Shown here: positions 1 through 12,030 of the stretch, piece after piece
Numbering within the stretch: the first letter of the stretch is position 1
How the letters are laid out: every line of letters begins with the position of its first letter
Made by a program: the position numbers and the translations under genes
NCBI GenBank assembly: GCA_033980235.1
Contig: CM067068.1
Coordinates: forward strand, 31,901,046-31,965,045
Direction: 5' to 3'
Length of the DNA stretch: 64,000 nt
Source of the DNA: Diadema setosum
Lineage: Eukaryota > Echinodermata > Echinoidea > Diadematoida > Diadematidae
Notes under the pieces: generated by a model
What the model was told of the DNA's origin: nothing
What the model saw: the letters and a program-made list of their open reading frames with translations, nothing else
Database searches by the model: none

Positions 1-799
1 AGGTTATTTTGTGGAAAAAAAATTGAAATTTCATGTTTTTCTCCATATCTCGCAAATGGTTCAAGGTATCTTCATGGAACTTAGTATATATGCTTGTACC
101 GACGGGCAGTGATTATCTAGGGAAGTTGGGGGTCATGGGTCAAAGGTCAAGGGGGTCAAAGGTCAAGGTCAACTCCTCAAAATAGCACTACTTTCTTTAA
201 AATGCAATATGCCTGAAGGGTTGTTTTTTTTAAACTTGATGTATGGCATGTATTACCCAATATATATTTTTGGGGAATTGCCAAAAGGTCAAAGGTCAAA
301 AGGTAAAAGGTCAAGTGAAAGTGCTAAATTGCACTTTTTCCTCCATATCTCGAAAGTAACTCAAGGTATCATCATGAAACTTACATATTTATGCATGTTC
401 TACCTTACAGTGATTCTCTATGGAACTGTGAGGTCAAAGGTCAAATGAAAGGTTTAGATAATGCTATTTTCCCATTTGATACTGAAATTATACTTTTTCT
501 CAATACCTTGAAAATTACTCAATGCATAAACTTATAAAAGGGTCAAAAATCAAGTAAAAATCATCAGTTCCCCAAATACCTGCTCTCTGACATTTTAATC
601 ATTCATCCAATTGAACCTAGTTCTAGGAAAGTGAACATTCAGCACATTTGTGTCAAACCTGTCATTTCAATATTTTGCCAATTGTGTGAAACTGTCATCA
701 CACATTGTCAAGACATTGTCAAGACATTGTACTATACTATATTAGGAGAACCATGCATTATGGCGGAGGCATATCAGTCGCCGTAGCGATATATCTAGT
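1..799 (+). repeat. Interspersed repeat copy 1 (AGGTCA-rich), cut by window start
   Basis: About 775 bp at the window edge is repeated, with small differences, at about 1181-1974. It contains many AGGTCA half-sites in direct repetition (for example around 137-175 and 281-315) and ends with GGCGGAGGCATA followed by a shared tail to about 799. No protein domain is visible, so it looks like a non-autonomous interspersed repeat. Short open frames inside it are not considered genes. Confidence 0.7.
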
Positions 800-950
800 T
801 TTAAATTCTTTAAAATGATGTTATAAATCTGAACAGTACTGATATGCTTACTGTACTTGTGAGCTTTGTCTATCATTTTGATGGTATTACGAGGCATGGA
901 ATGTGTAAATGCAATTTTTCCTGTATAATCTTCCCAAAAGCAGATATTTT

Positions 951-1974
951 TATGCCTCCGCCAACGAAGTGGCCGGAGGCATTATGTTTTCGGGTCGTCC
1001 GTCCGTCCGTCCGTCCGTCCGTCCGTCCGTCCGTCCGTCCATATGTCCGTCCCGTTTTGTTTTTGTCGATATCTCAAGAACAGTGTGGTGGTTTTACATC
1101 AAACTTGGTATGAGGGTATATCCTGGGGGAATAATACTTTGTTTGGATTTTAGGGTCACGGGTCAAAGATCAAAGGTCACAGGTTATTTTGTGAAAAAAA
1201 AGGTTGAAAATTCATGTTTTTCTCCATATCTCGCAAATGGTTCAAGGTATCTTCATGGAATTTAGTATATATGCTTGTTCCAATGGGCAGTGATTATCTA
1301 GGGAAGTTGGGGGTCATGGTTCAAAGGTCAGGGGGTCAAAGGTCAAGGTCAACTCCTCAAAATATCACTACTTTCCTTATATTTATGCAATGCCTGAAGG
1401 TTTGTTTTTTTTTTTTTACTTGATGTATACATGTATTACCCAATATATATTCTGTGGGAAGTTTCTTGCCCAAAGGTCAAAGGTCAAAAGGTCAAAGGTC
1501 AAGTGAAAGTGCTGAATTGCACTTTTTCCTCCGTATCTCAAAAGTAACTCGAGGTATCATCATGAAACTTACACATTTATGCATGTTCAACCTAACAGTG
1601 ATTCTCTATGGAACTGTGAGGTCAAAGGCCAGGTTTAGATAATGCTATTTTCCCATTTGATACTGAAATTATACTTTTTCTCAATACCTTGAAAATTACT
1701 CAATGCATATATAAACTTATAAAAGGGTCAAAAGTCAAGTGAAAATCATCAGTTCCCCAAATACCTGCACTCTGACATTTTAAACATTCATCCAATTGAA
1801 CCTAGTTCTAGGAAAGTGAACATTCAGCACATTTGTGTCAAACCTGTCATTTTAATATTTTGCCAATTGTGTGAAACTGTCATCACACATTGTCAAGACA
1901 TTGTACTATAGACCTATTAGGAGAACCATGCATTATGGCGGAGGCATATCAGTTGCCGTAGCGATATATCTAGT
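951..1974 (+). repeat. Interspersed repeat copy 2, complete, with CCGT microsatellite
   Basis: Begins with TATGCCTCCGCC and ends near 1948 with its reverse complement GGCGGAGGCATA, which suggests a DNA transposon-like unit of about 1 kb; a short tail to about 1974 is shared with copy 1. A CCGT tetranucleotide array occupies about 995-1040. The interior has several AGGTCA direct repeats. It lies upstream of the first visible exon of the EAR-repeat gene, probably in an intron of that gene. No coding content was recognised. Confidence 0.7.
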
Positions 1975-2156
1975 TCCCATTATACAAAGTCTACCATAAC
2001 TAAGTAGGGCACATATGCAGTTCCTTATGATCGCATGTGTTGTATGAATTTACTTTGCCTTCTGTAGGTAGTGAGAAAAATCTCTTGGAGTCAAACTGTT
2101 CAATCCTACGTTGCCATGTATTCAATTCCTCTCATTTTCTTTGCATTGTTCAACAG

Positions 2157-2446
2157 TGATTCCTGAGGAGTTTGAAGACATCACTGACAGGGTCATCCTG
2201 ATCTACATTTGGTCCCCATCCCTGGAGGAGTTTCTGGTCTACCAGAGACTCGCAGGGGTCGGATCCGCGTCCGTGGACTCTTACGTGGACCCGCTCCTGA
2301 GCCGGCCGTGCCTGGCCATCGCCAACCATCGGTCAGCTTCTGAGGACGGGGTGACCACAGAGGTGCAGTCGGCCGTCTACTGCATGGAGTCAGTGAATCT
2401 TGGGTTCAATCACGTGGCACTCATCGAAACACTGGGAGCAATCAAG
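2157..2446 (+). CDS. EAR-protein exon A (first visible)
   Basis: Acceptor TTCAACAG at 2149-2156 and donor AAG|GTAGGA after 2446. It enters with two bases of a split codon and ends in phase 0. It encodes an EAR blade containing EFLVYQRLAGVGSASVDSY, then CLAIANH. Base composition is markedly more GC-rich than the flanks, as expected of a coding exon. Confidence 0.7.
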
Positions 2447-5400
2447 GTAGGAGATATTATGATGATTATAGTAATGTATGTGCAGTGGACTCCCGTTATA
2501 ACAAAGTCCTCAGAACTGGCAATTTTCTTTAGTTTTATCGAAATTTCTCTATAACCAAATGAATAAACAATAAAAATACATAGAGTTGATAATGTTACAG
2601 CCCTAAATTTTACTTCGCTGTAACCAGAATTTTGTTATAACCGTGTTCGTTACAACGGGAGTGAATTGTAGTGCACAATGATTATTAATTTATTCTTTAT
2701 GTGCTTTACATGCAAGGAGTGGGATTCAGATACAGTACACCCCTGTTATAACGAACAAGATTGTAACAAATTTTGTTACAACAAGGTAAAACTCTGGTCC
2801 CAAAATTATTATCAATAAATCTTTATGTGATTTAGAAGGTCAGTTAGGACAAAATGTCAATATATCGAAAGAGAACTGTCAATCCAGATGATGTCATCAT
2901 AATGAGAATTGCTTGTATGAACAACAGTGTTTTTGAGTGAGAGGAAAATTTTACTAGCATTCTACATTTGTGAAAACAGGTATTTTGGTTGCATTGCAGA
3001 AAAATGGAATAAAACCATATAAGGGAAGAAAATTAAACAGAATTATGCTGAATTATACTAGGGACTAAGAGGGTGAAATAGTATATAGTTCGGAAAATTG
3101 TCCCGCCAGTCTGTCTTTTTTGTACTGCTGTCTGTCTGTTCATTATATCTATTATTATCTATTTATGTCTTTATTTCTATTGATCATCCATCTGTCTATC
3201 TTTTTATCTTTTTGTGTGTATGTCTGTTTCTCCATTCATTAAGCCATCTATAAAGTGCTTTATACATTCCCATTCACTGATGCACTGTCACAGTTTTATT
3301 CTAATGCAATGATGAACGATGGCGATTTAGAAATTTTTAGAAAATAGATGGATAGGTAGATCGCTGCCACTTACAAAAATGGATCAGGTATGAATAGAAA
3401 AGGTACGATGGATACTTATGAAGTAAAGCTGAAATACGCAATCCCTCTCCCTCCTAGATCCATCCCTTCTTGTACGACGGCATCCTTCACCTGGCTGTCG
3501 CCAACAGACTGGACACAGCTGGCCGTACCTTCCTCGTGGAGTCGGCCATCTGGGGAAACTTCATCAAGGAAGTCGTCATCACCACATCGGCTGCGGCGGA
3601 TGTCTCGGTGGCGGAATTTCATGGGCAGTACTTCGTCGCGTTTGCCAACGAGTTTGAAGGCCAGCTGGAATGGGAAGACTATGACGTCCCTATCACAGTT
3701 TACAGGTAGACAGAAAAAGTGAATAAATTACTTTTTCATGTCATGAATTTGAATAAGTACTGGCTGCATGCTATGAAGATTAGAACCAACATTTGCTGTC
3801 GGGCGGAATCTCGGTGGTCTATTGGAGATGACACCTGTCCGGAGATCTGGAGGTTGTAGGTTTGAATCCTGTTCGAGCATGTACGACTGATCAATTCAGT
3901 GCTTATTTACGTCAATGTAGGGCAATTTGTCAATCAGTTTCAATAGATTACTTTATTTTCACCTTTCTCGCATAATGAAAGAGCACTTTACTTGCATCTT
4001 TCAGAAAGCAAAGGGAATAATATTACCCTTAACATATGCAAGTAACAGGTCAATGGAATGTGTACTTTCATGAAAAATGAGATTATATTGAATTCTCCTT
4101 ATGCTTTCTTTATATTGTCCAAAATGATGTCATGAAGTGTAGTAGTTTCCTATTTCAGCAATGACGGCACTGAAATTTTAAAAATCATAACTTTTGAATC
4201 GATTGTCCGATATTCCTCAACCTTTCACTGATGTGTTCTACTAATATTGCTGCTTTCACTCAATCCACATTTATATTTGGGCTTAAGTTTCCTTTAACAA
4301 CCAGCTGTCCAAACTCCAAATTCTACAGACTATTGTGTAATTGGAAACTTGTTCTTTTAATAATTGGAAGCATGTTTCAATGACAATTTCAAGCTGGTAT
4401 GAAACAATTAGTATTCAAGAACAAGCAAAGTCTACAATTGAGAGCTACCACCTCATGTGTATCCCCCTCTCCCCCCCCCCCCAAAAAAAAAGAAAGAAAA
4501 AGAAAAAGGACTTGAGCTTGTCGCCATTTTGCCATCGTTTGTTCTCAGCTTGTCATCATCCAAAGCTTTCACTGCCTTTTTCTCTTTCTCCCACCCACAG
4601 CTATGTGTACAATGCCGAGGGAGAGTCCACCGTGGATCTCCAGCAGGAGATCCCGGCCTTCCGGGTCCAGTCCCTGGACTTCTTCACCGTCCACGACCAG
4701 CTCTTCCTCGTCGTTGTCAACAAGACCAACTCGGTGACCATCTTCCGGTACGCGGGCATGGAGATGTTTAAGGTCATCCACACCATTCCTCTGGAAGGTA
4801 GGAATACCGGAACTGGATGGTGGCAAAGAGGTTGTTCATTCATGTTGTTGGTTATTACTCACTCGGTCCCAGTGGACTACTGATGAATAGTTTTTGCAGT
4901 AATAGTAGTTACAATGATAAACAAACCCTCAGTAACTATTGTAGATGAATGATTATCATTGTAGGAAAGTCAAAACACTGTGAGTGAGGGATGCATACAG
5001 TGCACTCATGTTATAACAAACACAGTTATGACGAAATTCTTTCTGCAAGGAAGTAAAAATTCAGATTCCCAAATTATCATCTACATGTATATATTTCTAT
5101 ATACTGTACTGTTCAGATATTACGAAATTTCAATATAATTAAAAAAAACTGGCGGTCCCGCAGAATTTTTTATAATGGGAGTCATCTGCATATCAAAGAA
5201 GTCTCTGGAAATGTCATTGGCTGCATCAATTTTAACTAGATAAAATTACAATTAAGTAAAATTAAGTTATAATCAAATTGTTATCAAGATGTGACATATG
5301 GTGTACCACGATATGTCATTTTAGTACTGCCTTGTAAATAAACTGTACAAACCCTGTCATACATATTACTCTTTCAAGTTCAAATAGAGAGACAGTTGTT

Positions 5401-6539
5401 CAAATACAGTTTCTGCTATAACATTTACTACACAGTTGAGTTGTGATGAACAGTCATCTTGTTAGCATGTTCATGCCTGTGTCATTTTATGCCCCAAATC
5501 GTGAATACTGATGTGATACTTTGATTGAAGCACTGTATACCATACTTCCTAATCTATGGCTCATAGAATTAACACAGACTGATCTGTAATATCTTTCCAT
5601 GTGCCAATGTAGATGACTGTATTTTGCATAGTTTGTGATTTCTTGGCATTTCTTAATTCTGAGAAAGTTTTTTTTGGCTTCTTCATGCATCTGAATTATC
5701 CCCCCCCCAAAAAAAAAAAAATGTGCACAGGAGCAGCGAACTTGGCCCTGTATCCCTTCAAGAATGACCCTGAGAAGATCCACATAGCGGCCATGGCGTA
5801 CGGAGAGCATCCTGTGTTGTTCCCCGGTACGCCAGTCACTACAAGAGACATGGACTCTGTCATACTGCAACTCTACTTCCAAGGTAAGTCACAATCTTTA
5901 GTACTATTGAACACTTGAAATATTTATTACAGGAAAAAAAAATGGCCCGTAGGACATGTCCCCTTCAACTGCATTAAACTAAACATCTTGCTCATAACCT
6001 TATTGTGAACAGGAACTTCAATTGATTTAAAGGTATTAGACCATTGTTTTCTAGGGTACTTTAACTAAATCATTGCAAAACATTTGTGGAGATAGCTAGA
6101 TATGAGAAATTTAAGATAAAGCTGCTCAGTTCATACCTTCTGTTCATGTCCAAAATCATTACAAACTACAACTTACTGAAATTGATGCCTGAAAACATAA
6201 AGGAGCTGGACCAGATTAACCATGTCTTCTCAGTGAAGTATGTCAGTTGCAACTGAGGCTGCACAACATACAGAGCAATAAGAAATAATATATGCATTAT
6301 GAAAACAGGACTACAAACACTCCAGGCAAATATGCATGGATTTACACAAAGGCTTTAGAAATAATTTTGCTCACCCCCCACCCCCACCCACCCAAACAAA
6401 GAGAGCATTGTCCTCTTAAACAAGCACTCAAAGGTCCTTACAGTAGCACTTCAAAAAAAAAATCACTCATTCTGTATTTTTCTCCCCTGCAGGATTCCAA
6501 ACAGACACCATTGGCTGCAGCAGTGATGACCAGCTTTGA
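2157..6539 (+). CDS. EAR/EPTP-repeat beta-propeller protein, TSPEAR-like, 3' five exons
   Basis: Exons: 2157-2446, 3458-3705, 4601-4797, 5731-5883 and 6493-6539, joined in phases 0, 2, 1 and 1 with GT/AG borders, giving about 310 codons and a stop at 6537-6539. The product has successive blade-like repeats with the pattern aromatic-x-hydrophobic-AVANR / FVAFAN / FLVVVN, typical of EAR (EPTP) repeats of the LGI, ADGRV1 and TSPEAR families. It stops directly after the repeats with no membrane segment, which fits a secreted TSPEAR-like protein better than ADGRV1. Known family role: extracellular ligand or adhesion propeller; the role here is inferred. The 5' exons (signal peptide, laminin-G-like domain) would lie left of the window. 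An LGI-like or echinoderm-specific EAR protein is possible. Confidence 0.62.
2482..2676 (-). repeat. TATAACG-type inverted-repeat MITE, copy 1
   Basis: Roughly 195 bp bounded by inverted ends containing CTCCCGTTATAAC and GTTACAACGGGAGT. It lies 35 bp downstream of the donor of the first visible exon. Further copies are at 2733-2825 (partial), 4998-5186 and 9292-9472. Non-coding. Confidence 0.6.
2733..2825 (+). repeat. TATAACG-type MITE, truncated copy 2
   Basis: Starts TACAGTACACCCCTGTTATA and resembles the left half of the copies at 4998 and 9292; the right half is missing. The rest of this intron to 3457 is AT-rich with no recognised feature. Confidence 0.5.
3458..3705 (+). CDS. EAR-protein exon B
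   Basis: Acceptor CTCCCTCCTAG before 3458 and donor CAG|GTAGAC after 3705. It starts in phase 0 and ends two bases into a codon. It encodes two EAR-like strand sets, HLAVANR and YFVAFANEFEG, joining smoothly to the preceding and following exons. Confidence 0.72.
3801..3950 (+). repeat. tRNA-derived SINE-like element
   Basis: Contains an A-box-like TGGTCTATTGG (3815-3825) and a B-box-like GGTTTGAATCC (3859-3869) 33 bp apart, the layout of an RNA polymerase III promoter of tRNA origin. The 3' part, including CTGATCAATTCAGTGCTTAT, is shared with a reverse-oriented fragment at 17838-17890. A clean cloverleaf was not established, so it is called a SINE rather than a tRNA gene. Confidence 0.5.
3959..4299 (-). 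repeat. TTAAAGGACAAGTTCACC-family MITE, partial copy
   Basis: Matches the inner and one terminal part of the element at 15768-16342 (shared motifs GCATAATGAAAGAGCACTT and CACTGATGTGTTCTACTAAT) but lacks the other terminus. It abuts the SINE-like element, within an intron of the EAR-repeat gene. Confidence 0.55.
4601..4797 (+). CDS. EAR-protein exon C
   Basis: Acceptor CCCACCCACAG before 4601 and donor AAG|GTAGGA after 4797. It encodes an EAR blade with IPAFRVQSLDFFTVHDQLFL followed by VVVNKTN and VTIFRYAG, the most canonical repeat of the set. Ends in phase 1. A C-run/A-run compound tract lies about 110 bp upstream in the intron. Confidence 0.75.
4998..5186 (+). repeat. TATAACG-type MITE, copy 3
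   Basis: About 190 bp starting TACAGTGCACTCATGTTATA and ending near TATAATGGGAGTCATCTGCA, with the same inverted ends as the copies at 2482 and 9292. The remainder of the intron 4798-5730 is AT-rich with no other recognised feature. Confidence 0.55.
5731..5883 (+). CDS. EAR-protein exon D
   Basis: The acceptor is TGTGCACAG before 5731, directly preceded by a C9/A13 tract instead of an ordinary pyrimidine tract; donor CAAG|GTAAGT after 5883. It encodes AANLALYPFKNDPEKIHIAA and continues through a last blade to LYFQ. Reading phases match both neighbours, which supports the exon despite the odd acceptor. Confidence 0.65.
6493..6539 (+). CDS. EAR-protein terminal coding exon
   Basis: Acceptor TCTCCCCTGCAG before 6493. 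With the split codon it encodes GFQTDTIGCSSDDQL and then TGA at 6537-6539. The short tail has one cysteine and no membrane segment. The 3' untranslated region follows; its polyadenylation site was not identified. Confidence 0.6.
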
Positions 6540-8460
6540 AGCTGGACTCTCTGGAACATTGTAGAGCTCTGTTTCTTTTTTCCCCATGAAACAATCAGTG
6601 ATAATATATTTAATGATAAGCCAACTTCTGACATCAGAAGAGATTTACACACTTGTAGATACAGAGATATTTCTAAAAACTTGCAAAGTTTTGTGCAGAT
6701 CTAATTTATCTGATTATGTGGAGCTGTTCGTGGAAAGTTTTAAGTGCAATTTGACAGATCATCCATAAATGCTAAAAGTTCTCATGAAAGGGGTTTGAAT
6801 TTAGATGACAGAAGTCAGTCATAAAAGAGAGAGAAAGTATATTGTGTTGATATCTGTTTTATGTTTATTCCTTGTATCGCGTCTGATATATTTCTTTATA
6901 TACGTTTGTTTGAAAAAGTTTTAAATGTTTTCCCCATCAAATGAGAAAATTAGGTTTATATAATCTACCATGTACTCCTGCAATTTTCCAAGCAGATCAA
7001 AATTCGCATAACTGTATGTAAAAGCTGCTATTTTCACGAGGGTTTAAATTTTGCCAATTTTGAGAATTACCATTGGCCCATGAATTTATTTTTATGCAAA
7101 AATATTGCAAATGGACAGGCATTAATGTACTTACGATAGCCTCAGTCTCAAAGTGCAAGAGCAAAAGCTCATGAAAATGTCTTTGACCTCCTCATTCATG
7201 AAAATAAGAGCTTTTACAAAAAGGTCAAAATGTGTTGTTGTCAATGTCTTTTTTTTTTCTTTTTCTTTTTTAGTTTTCCAAAGCTGTCTTTAGAAGGAAA
7301 GTTGATTCTACATCCCTTTCAGTACATGACCTATTACTGTATATTCCATATATTTTGCGGAGTTTTAATTTTGCAAAATTTGGCAAGTTGAGTCCTATTG
7401 GTGAATTGATTAAAACACTGAAATATTAACTCAGATCCCATGAATGTGCCATGCACGTATCTATTTCTCCATCTCTGTACTCCACGATTGAGAATTTGAC
7501 CTCTCACAAAATTGTTGGGAAAATTCCACTTCACAAAAAAAAAAAAATTAGAGGCGCTGGATATTTGGCATATACAGTATTGAGTACTTTCACTGTCTGT
7601 ATCTGACTTCATTTTGATGTGTGTTTTTACCATACTGTGTAACCCTCTTGACAACAAAGATCAGATTTGATAAGGATCTGATCTAGTCTCTGCATATCAT
7701 AAGGATCAAAATTGTCAATATGTTAGTCTTGTAGATAAATAAGGACTAGAACTGTATTGTCAAAAGTGAAAGCAAAATTTAGTAGAAAGCAGTAAATACC
7801 CTCTTAAATGTTCATTATGTTGGCCATGCCAAAAATTAATTCTAATGAGAGAGTATTTGATGTTGGTATTAATTAATGGAAGAAATGAAAGCTAACACAG
7901 TATATGTTAGAATCAATCCCCCCCCCCCCCCCCCCGTGCATAACCCCCACCCCTCGTTTCCGCCCCAAATAAAAAAGGAAAAAACAAATGAGGGGGGCAT
8001 GAACATTTTCGTGAGATGTTGTTTTCGCGAATTAGACCAGAGCCCATCAAAAGTGCACTATTACCTTAGCGCATGATGACATTTTCACGTGGTCTTAAAT
8101 TCGCAATTGAAAATAGCAGTATGATACCCTTTGTGCACTTTTGTTCACTGTACACATACATATTTTTTTTTTGCCCAAGGCTGTGAACATTTGCTGACAA
8201 ATAAAAAAAATGAAAAACGGGAATGTGAATATAAGGCAGTCTGTGATGAATGTATTACGAGAGATAGAAGTGTGGGAGGAAGATCGAGAGAATGAAAGAA
8301 TGGGCACTCAGGTTACAGAGAATACTGGGGCGAGAAACAGGGAAAGACCGTGTTTATGTTCTAAACAGAGTGTATGATTGATGATGTGAGCGAATGTGTA
8401 TCGTATAGCAGAGGGTAATGCAAGAAGGAGACAGCTTCTGTAAGCGTCAAAATGTCAGAA
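6540..8460. other. 3' UTR and gene-free AT-rich DNA
   Basis: Follows the stop of the EAR-repeat gene. No exon-like open frame with splice sites was found on either strand. It includes poly-T and poly-A tracts (about 7250 and 7540) and a long poly-C run at about 7918-7935. The short open frames have no recognisable similarity. Confidence 0.5.
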
Positions 8461-8540
8461 ATGCCCAAATCATTTGCATATAATAGCACGTGCCATGGAG
8501 GATACATGGGGATGTATACCCTCCCTCCACCATCATGAAA

Positions 8541-8650
8541 ACACGTGCAAACACACACACAGACACACAGACCCTCACACACACAGACACACACACAGAC
8601 CCTCACACACACAGACACAGACACAGACACACAGACACACATACACACCT
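8541..8650. repeat. CA/CAGA microsatellite
   Basis: Interrupted CA repeats with CAGACA units. It creates spurious His/Thr-rich or Val/Cys-rich open frames on the two strands. A smaller CA run follows at about 8950-8967. Confidence 0.85.
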
Positions 8651-9291
8651 GCTTAAAGTTGCTTTTAGTCTTGATGGACTCGATACCCGTAGTCTATATA
8701 TTTCTTAGTTCTTAAATTTGCTGTAGATGAATACAATATTCATTGAATACCCGAAATCTCCTTTGCCTTGGATGCACACTCCGTGATACTTATAATGTGC
8801 TACAGATGTACACGTAAATGTCATTTATTTATTCTTTGTGATACAGTTGTGCTAGTGTAAAACACTAATTCTCTGGAAAAAGAAGCACAAAATTACGTGC
8901 AAACACACTGGGAATGAAATTTATATGTATATATGTACACGCGCACCGACACACACACACACACACATGGGTTGGTTTAATTTATTACTTTTTGTTGTCT
9001 GAACATCATGTGGATGACAGTTTCAAGGGATGGTATAGTATTGGTTGAGATAAGGATTCAACTTTTAACTGTTAGGGAGATGTACTTAGAAGCTATGTAT
9101 GAAATGTTAAAGAGCATGATATGATTCTAAGAGGAATTCAGTTTATTTGATGAAAATCAGTTATGAAGTGGCTGAGATGTCCAAAAATAAAAGTAAAATG
9201 AAGTGATCCTGATAAAAGTTGGGTCCCACCTTTTATTATGATCGCTTTGTTTTCCATATCTGAGCCATTTCAAAACCAATTTTCATTAAAT

Positions 9292-9472
9292 ACAGTGCAC
9301 TCCCATTATAACAAACATGGTTATAACGAAAATCCGGTTACAACGAAGTTAAAGTTCAGGCTGCAACATTATCCACTCTATGTTTTTTATTGTTTGTTTG
9401 TTTGTTAGGTTGTAACGAAAAAAAAAAAAAAAACTGCTGGTCCCGAGGACTTTGTTATAACGGGAGTTCACT
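9292..9472 (+). repeat. TATAACG-type MITE, copy 4
   Basis: Begins TACAGTGCACTCCCATTATA and ends TTGTTATAACGGGAGTTCAC; the ends are inverted repeats of each other. A poly-A run of about 18 lies inside. It lies in intergenic DNA. Confidence 0.6.
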
Positions 9473-10537
9473 TTAAACTTTGAATTCCTCTTATGCTCTT
9501 TCATATTTTATAAGAATGTTTGTCATTATCTCACACAAAAGTTGGAAACCTGAAGCCTCGTTTCAACCAGAACTATATGCCAGCCCTCTAAAGAGATTAA
9601 GCACACACTTCATAGTGGCACATTCCAAATTATCTCTTATGAGACGTAGTGGTAAAGTAAATATGAGATTCTTATGCGAAACTTCTTTTCGAATACAGTA
9701 CTTATACTGCTTCTTTTGACAAAGACAGTGCACTCTAATTATTTCACATCGTATGGTCGTCTGTGAGTACATAACAGCTTGAAACAGATTTCTATTTACA
9801 ATTGCTCCAACCCTACCACACGGGCAGAAATTTGTATTCATGTTGTCTCCATTTCCCCTGCCCGTCCATCTTTGCTCAATGAAAGACATATCCAAATACA
9901 AATGGCACTCTCAATTTAAAGAGCTTTACCGTCAATGTATGCATCCATTTGTTTGCTGCGCATGCGGAGTCAAATGTCAACAATGACTACCACATCAAAG
10001 TACGAAATGGAGGGGAGCGAACCATTAATGGACAGTCTGTAAATAGAGATTTTGATAAACAGAGTAAATCATCTGACAGAGTTCAGAAAGAAGGAAGTTT
10101 AATGGAGAAATAAAAGTGAGACTGGTCGAAACTGGAAAAATAGAGACTGTATCCAATGGTCAATTGTATCGGGTTAGATGGGAAGTTGATGTAACTGGTT
10201 CGTCTCTGGACAACTCGTCCTCGTTTTAGGAAAAGAAAAATGTCGAGGGATTAGACTTGAATTTACTTTGGTTCTTCTCTTGGCAGAGGATTTGTTTTTG
10301 TTTTTTCTGATTATGACATCTTCACTTAATGACACATTTCCTTCTAAATTGTGCAGTGATGTCGAATCACAGCTAGTGTGTCGGGCGACAAGTTCACAAA
10401 ATATCACTGCGATCGACATCATGAGAGGAAGGGATGAAAAAAGATATAGAGAGGCCCACTAAGAGACTGAAAAAGAGAGAAGAGAGAAAGAAATACATAT
10501 AAGTGCGGGAGAGAAAGAGAAATATCCACGAGTTTTC
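9473..10537. other. Gene-free intergenic DNA
   Basis: No splice-flanked open frame, RNA gene or repeat family was recognised in this stretch on either strand. Confidence 0.4.
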
Positions 10538-10864
10538 GGGTGCACGTCACGAGACCGACACCCACGAGTCATACAGCACACGAGTCATACAGCCACGAGT
10601 CATACAGCTCACGAGTCATACAGCCCATGAGTTCGACACTAAGCAAACGAGGCCCACGAGACCGACATATCAATATTAAAGCCCCGTGTTGTATCTGTCG
10701 AAATCGTGGGCTGTTTTTACCTAGTGTCGAACTCATGGGCTTTATTTGCCTAGTGTCGAATTCATGGGCTGTATGACTCGTGAGCTGTATGACTCATGAA
10801 CCTGTTTTCAATGTCGAACTCGTGGGCTGTATGACTCGTGGGTGTCGGTCTCGTGAGATGACCC
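10538..10864. repeat. CACGAGTC hairpin element, copy 1
   Basis: Arms at 10538-10576 and 10827-10864 are near-perfect inverted repeats (CACGAGACCGAC, CACGAGTCATACAG). The interior is built of further copies of CACGAGTCATACAG and of a GTCGAACTC-type motif, inverted across the centre, so the whole 327 bp can fold back. Related copies are at 23328-23724 and 26054-26492. No open frame of interest. Confidence 0.75.
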
Positions 10865-11299
10865 CGACTTTTCGGAAGTAATCGTGCCATATTTGACAAA
10901 ATGAAATATTTGCATGTTAATGCAATTTGTAAATCTAAATCATGATGCCTTAAATACTGCTCAATATTTCTTCATTTCCACTCCAAAATAACATTTTGAC
11001 AAACTTTTTTTTTTGAACACTAACAGACTAAACAGTGCCGGTGAATTAGGTCTACAAAATGATATCGGCCGTAGGGACTAAATTAAACGTAGATTTTTAG
11101 TTTGCACCCCCAAGAAATTTTATATACAGCATTATCATTCATTTCTCAAACTGGACACCATGTTTCGGAAAGGGGGGGGGGGGGAGAACGATGGACGCTC
11201 ACCAAGTCCAACAGTCTCATAATTGCTTATTCAGCTCGCCTAAAAATAGTTGGATCAATGCTCAATCATAAAATAAGACCTACTCACAAATTAAGGAGA

Positions 11300-11450
11300 A
11301 GCACCATGTTGGAGGGGGCGTTTCATTCCTTACAAGCGCGCCCCGTAAAGAGCGCTCTTTTTTCTTTCCGCCACTATCTTCACACGGGCAGACGACGTCT
11401 ATTCAGTAGCGGTGATTTCGCTTTCCTCAATCTTTTAAGTATCGAAAACG
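11300..11450 (+). promoter_or_regulatory. Possible noncoding first exon / promoter region of the choline transporter gene
   Basis: A GC-richer island upstream of the choline-transporter coding start ends in a good donor, AAAACG|GTAAGA after 11450. The next strong acceptor, a long T-run followed by ACAG at 12030, precedes the exon with the initiator ATG. This suggests a 5' untranslated exon. It is inference from splice signals alone; no TATA box or transcript evidence was seen, and the start at 11300 is arbitrary. Confidence 0.3.
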
Positions 11451-12030
11451 GTAAGACAGAATAATGACCAGTTAAATTTCTTTCTTTTTCTTTCTTCTTT
11501 CTCTGACGGTATAAAGATACAATGAAATATTTTATATTATTGCCATAAGTTGTCATAAGTATCGTTCAATTGTGTGGGATTCTTTTCTGATGAATTAGAC
11601 GGTGCAGTCGCAATATTTTAAGCGAACTATAAAACACAAGTATTGTGTTTCATTGATGGATCTTATCTCTTCCTAGGAACCTTTCCAGAAAAAGACGAAC
11701 ATTTCTGCCACAAAAAAAAAAAAAAAAAAAAAAAAAGATGTCTAGGTATTTGGATTTTAGGTCCAAATTTTAGGTCTACATATAGTTGGTCAACCAGCCG
11801 TCTGTGACCATTTCTTTGCATACAAGCAACACAGTTTGGTCATAATGGAAATTAATAGTATTATTTGATCATTTCTGTTACTGAATGAAATATCGCGAAC
11901 TTCACACATAAAGATTTAGTTTTCCACAATATAATCTAATGGTTGTAGAGATCTTCAGGTGCCACTTTCATGACAAGATGATTCTATTTCCATCACTAAC
12001 GTACCTTTTTTTTTTTTTTTTTTTTTACAG

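Noticed and set aside
844..1265. Open frames with repeated Ser-Val-Arg-Pro
   Set aside because: Produced by the CCGT microsatellite inside an interspersed repeat; present in two frames at once.
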